Positions 63,428-64,000 of a DNA stretch of 64,000 nucleotides are shown in pieces. Source of the stretch: Planctomycetota bacterium (GTDB taxonomy: Bacteria > Planctomycetota > JAJSAM01 > JAJVHW01); contig JAJFFG010000129.1 in the NCBI GenBank assembly GCA_021776825.1, positions 1 to 64,000 on the forward strand, written 5' to 3'. The notes under the pieces are model-generated. The model saw only the letters and a program-made list of their open reading frames with translations. It was not told where the DNA came from and ran no database searches. The position numbers were made by a program, and so were the translations under genes. Position 1 is the first letter of the stretch; every line of letters begins with the position of its first letter.

Positions 63428-64000
63428 CTATTCGTACACCAGCCCGAGAGGACCCGGAAAGAGCCAAGTGAGGGCGTCCCTCAAGCGGTCCCGCCAGTTG
63501 TCCCAGCAGTGCCCGTCACGGGCCTCTTCCAGTCTCACTTGCATGCCGGCGCGGTGCAGCAGAGGCGCCAGCGCGCGGTTCTCGTAGATCAGCGACTCGT
63601 ACCGTCCACACGAGAGATGGACCTTCTCGGCGACCCGCTGAGGATCCTCGCGGTAGCCCTCGACGAAACGCACGACGGGCTCGAGCGCAGGATGGAACTC
63701 CTCGTACCCGGTGTCGTGGAAGCGGAACGAGCCGGACTGGAGCAGGAGGTTCGCGAACCGGCCTGGATAGCGGTGCGCGATCCAGAACGCGGCGACCGCT
63801 CCGAGGCTCGCTCCCATCAGCCCTCGATCCCGCGGCCGCATGCGCAGAGGCAGCTCCGCTTCGAGCGCGGGCACCATGTCCTCGATCACGAACCGGGCGT
63901 GCGCGTCGCTGCACGTGTAGTCCGTGAACCGATCGGGTGACTGACTGAGCGCCACGATCATCGGCGGGATCTCGTAGCGGTGGATCAGGTTGTCCAGCAC
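63428..64000 (-). CDS. Esterase-D-like hydrolase, 5' end outside the window
   Basis: The last 190 residues of a hydrolase of the enterochelin-esterase/esterase-D type; translation enters from beyond base 64000. It has the nucleophile in GLMGASLGAVAAFWIAHRYP, a following GSFRFHDTGYEE and HLSCGRYESLIYENR. The catalytic histidine is in EEARDGHCWDNWRDRLRDAL. It is followed on the same strand by ATP-grasp gene 3 and, after 266 bases without a gene, by the related esterase at 61135. That points to one functional unit. Confidence 0.82.
   Translation of the reverse strand: MLDNLIHRYEIPPMIVALSQSPDRFTDYTCSDAHARFVIEDMVPALEAELPLRMRPRDRGLMGASLGAVAAFWIAHRYPGRFANLLLQSGSFRFHDTGYEEFHPALEPVVRFVEGYREDPQRVAEKVHLSCGRYESLIYENRALAPLLHRAGMQVRLEEARDGHCWDNWRDRLRDALTWLFPGPLGLVYE

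Overview
The window is 64 kb of very GC-rich, densely coding bacterial chromosome. The genes indicate a Gram-negative envelope: an AsmA-like protein, lipoproteins, and many Sec-exported proteins. Large secreted HEAT-repeat and MBG/FG-GAP proteins, a tandem pair of UvrA-like ATPases and a histone H1-like protein together make a Planctomycetota-like organism my best guess. That is inference; no rRNA or tRNA gene was found to anchor it.

Layout. 1-5.2 kb: two overlapping UvrA-like genes. 5.3-12.2 kb: a giant AsmA-like protein converging on an alkaline-phosphatase-superfamily membrane hydrolase. 12.2-16.1 kb: trxB, a 16-bp tandem array, a secreted protein carrying a ruined metalloprotease motif, and a small coiled-coil lipoprotein. 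16.1-18.6 kb: a repeat-rich, gene-poor island holding two families of structured repeats in opposite orientations. 18.6-25.5 kb: FAD oxidoreductase, orphan NtrC-type regulator, ALDH7-type dehydrogenase, probable lipoprotein, TlpA-like protein. 25.5-35.6 kb: TMTC-like membrane protein, thiC, mgtE, an orphan Dam-like methylase, dienelactone hydrolase, an ORF broken by an in-frame TGA, a nucleotidyltransferase and an RsmC/RlmG-like methyltransferase. 35.7-51.7 kb: secreted-protein region with a CAP/P-domain protein, pcm, two paralogous HEAT proteins, a SpoU methyltransferase and two paralogous MBG/FG-GAP proteins. 51.7-64 kb: ugd, histone-like protein, then a locus with three ATP-grasp ligases, glgC, glgA and three alpha/beta hydrolases.

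Two gene sets look like candidate undescribed systems. One is the HEAT/MBG set (38.7-51.7 kb). Both HEAT paralogues are predicted to mature to the same N-terminus, which starts with histidine (HGGAYQPP). Both MBG paralogues share a long C-terminal region, and one has gained about ten internal domains. The other is the ATP-grasp/esterase locus wrapped around glycogen synthesis genes (53.9-64 kb), which suggests ligation of a carboxylate to an amine or peptide linked to ADP-glucose or UDP-sugar metabolism.

Several intergenic elements abut or supply TAG stop codons (12.2, 17.9, 38.7 and 41.75 kb). All function calls come from reading the translated sequence by eye; no database search was run.
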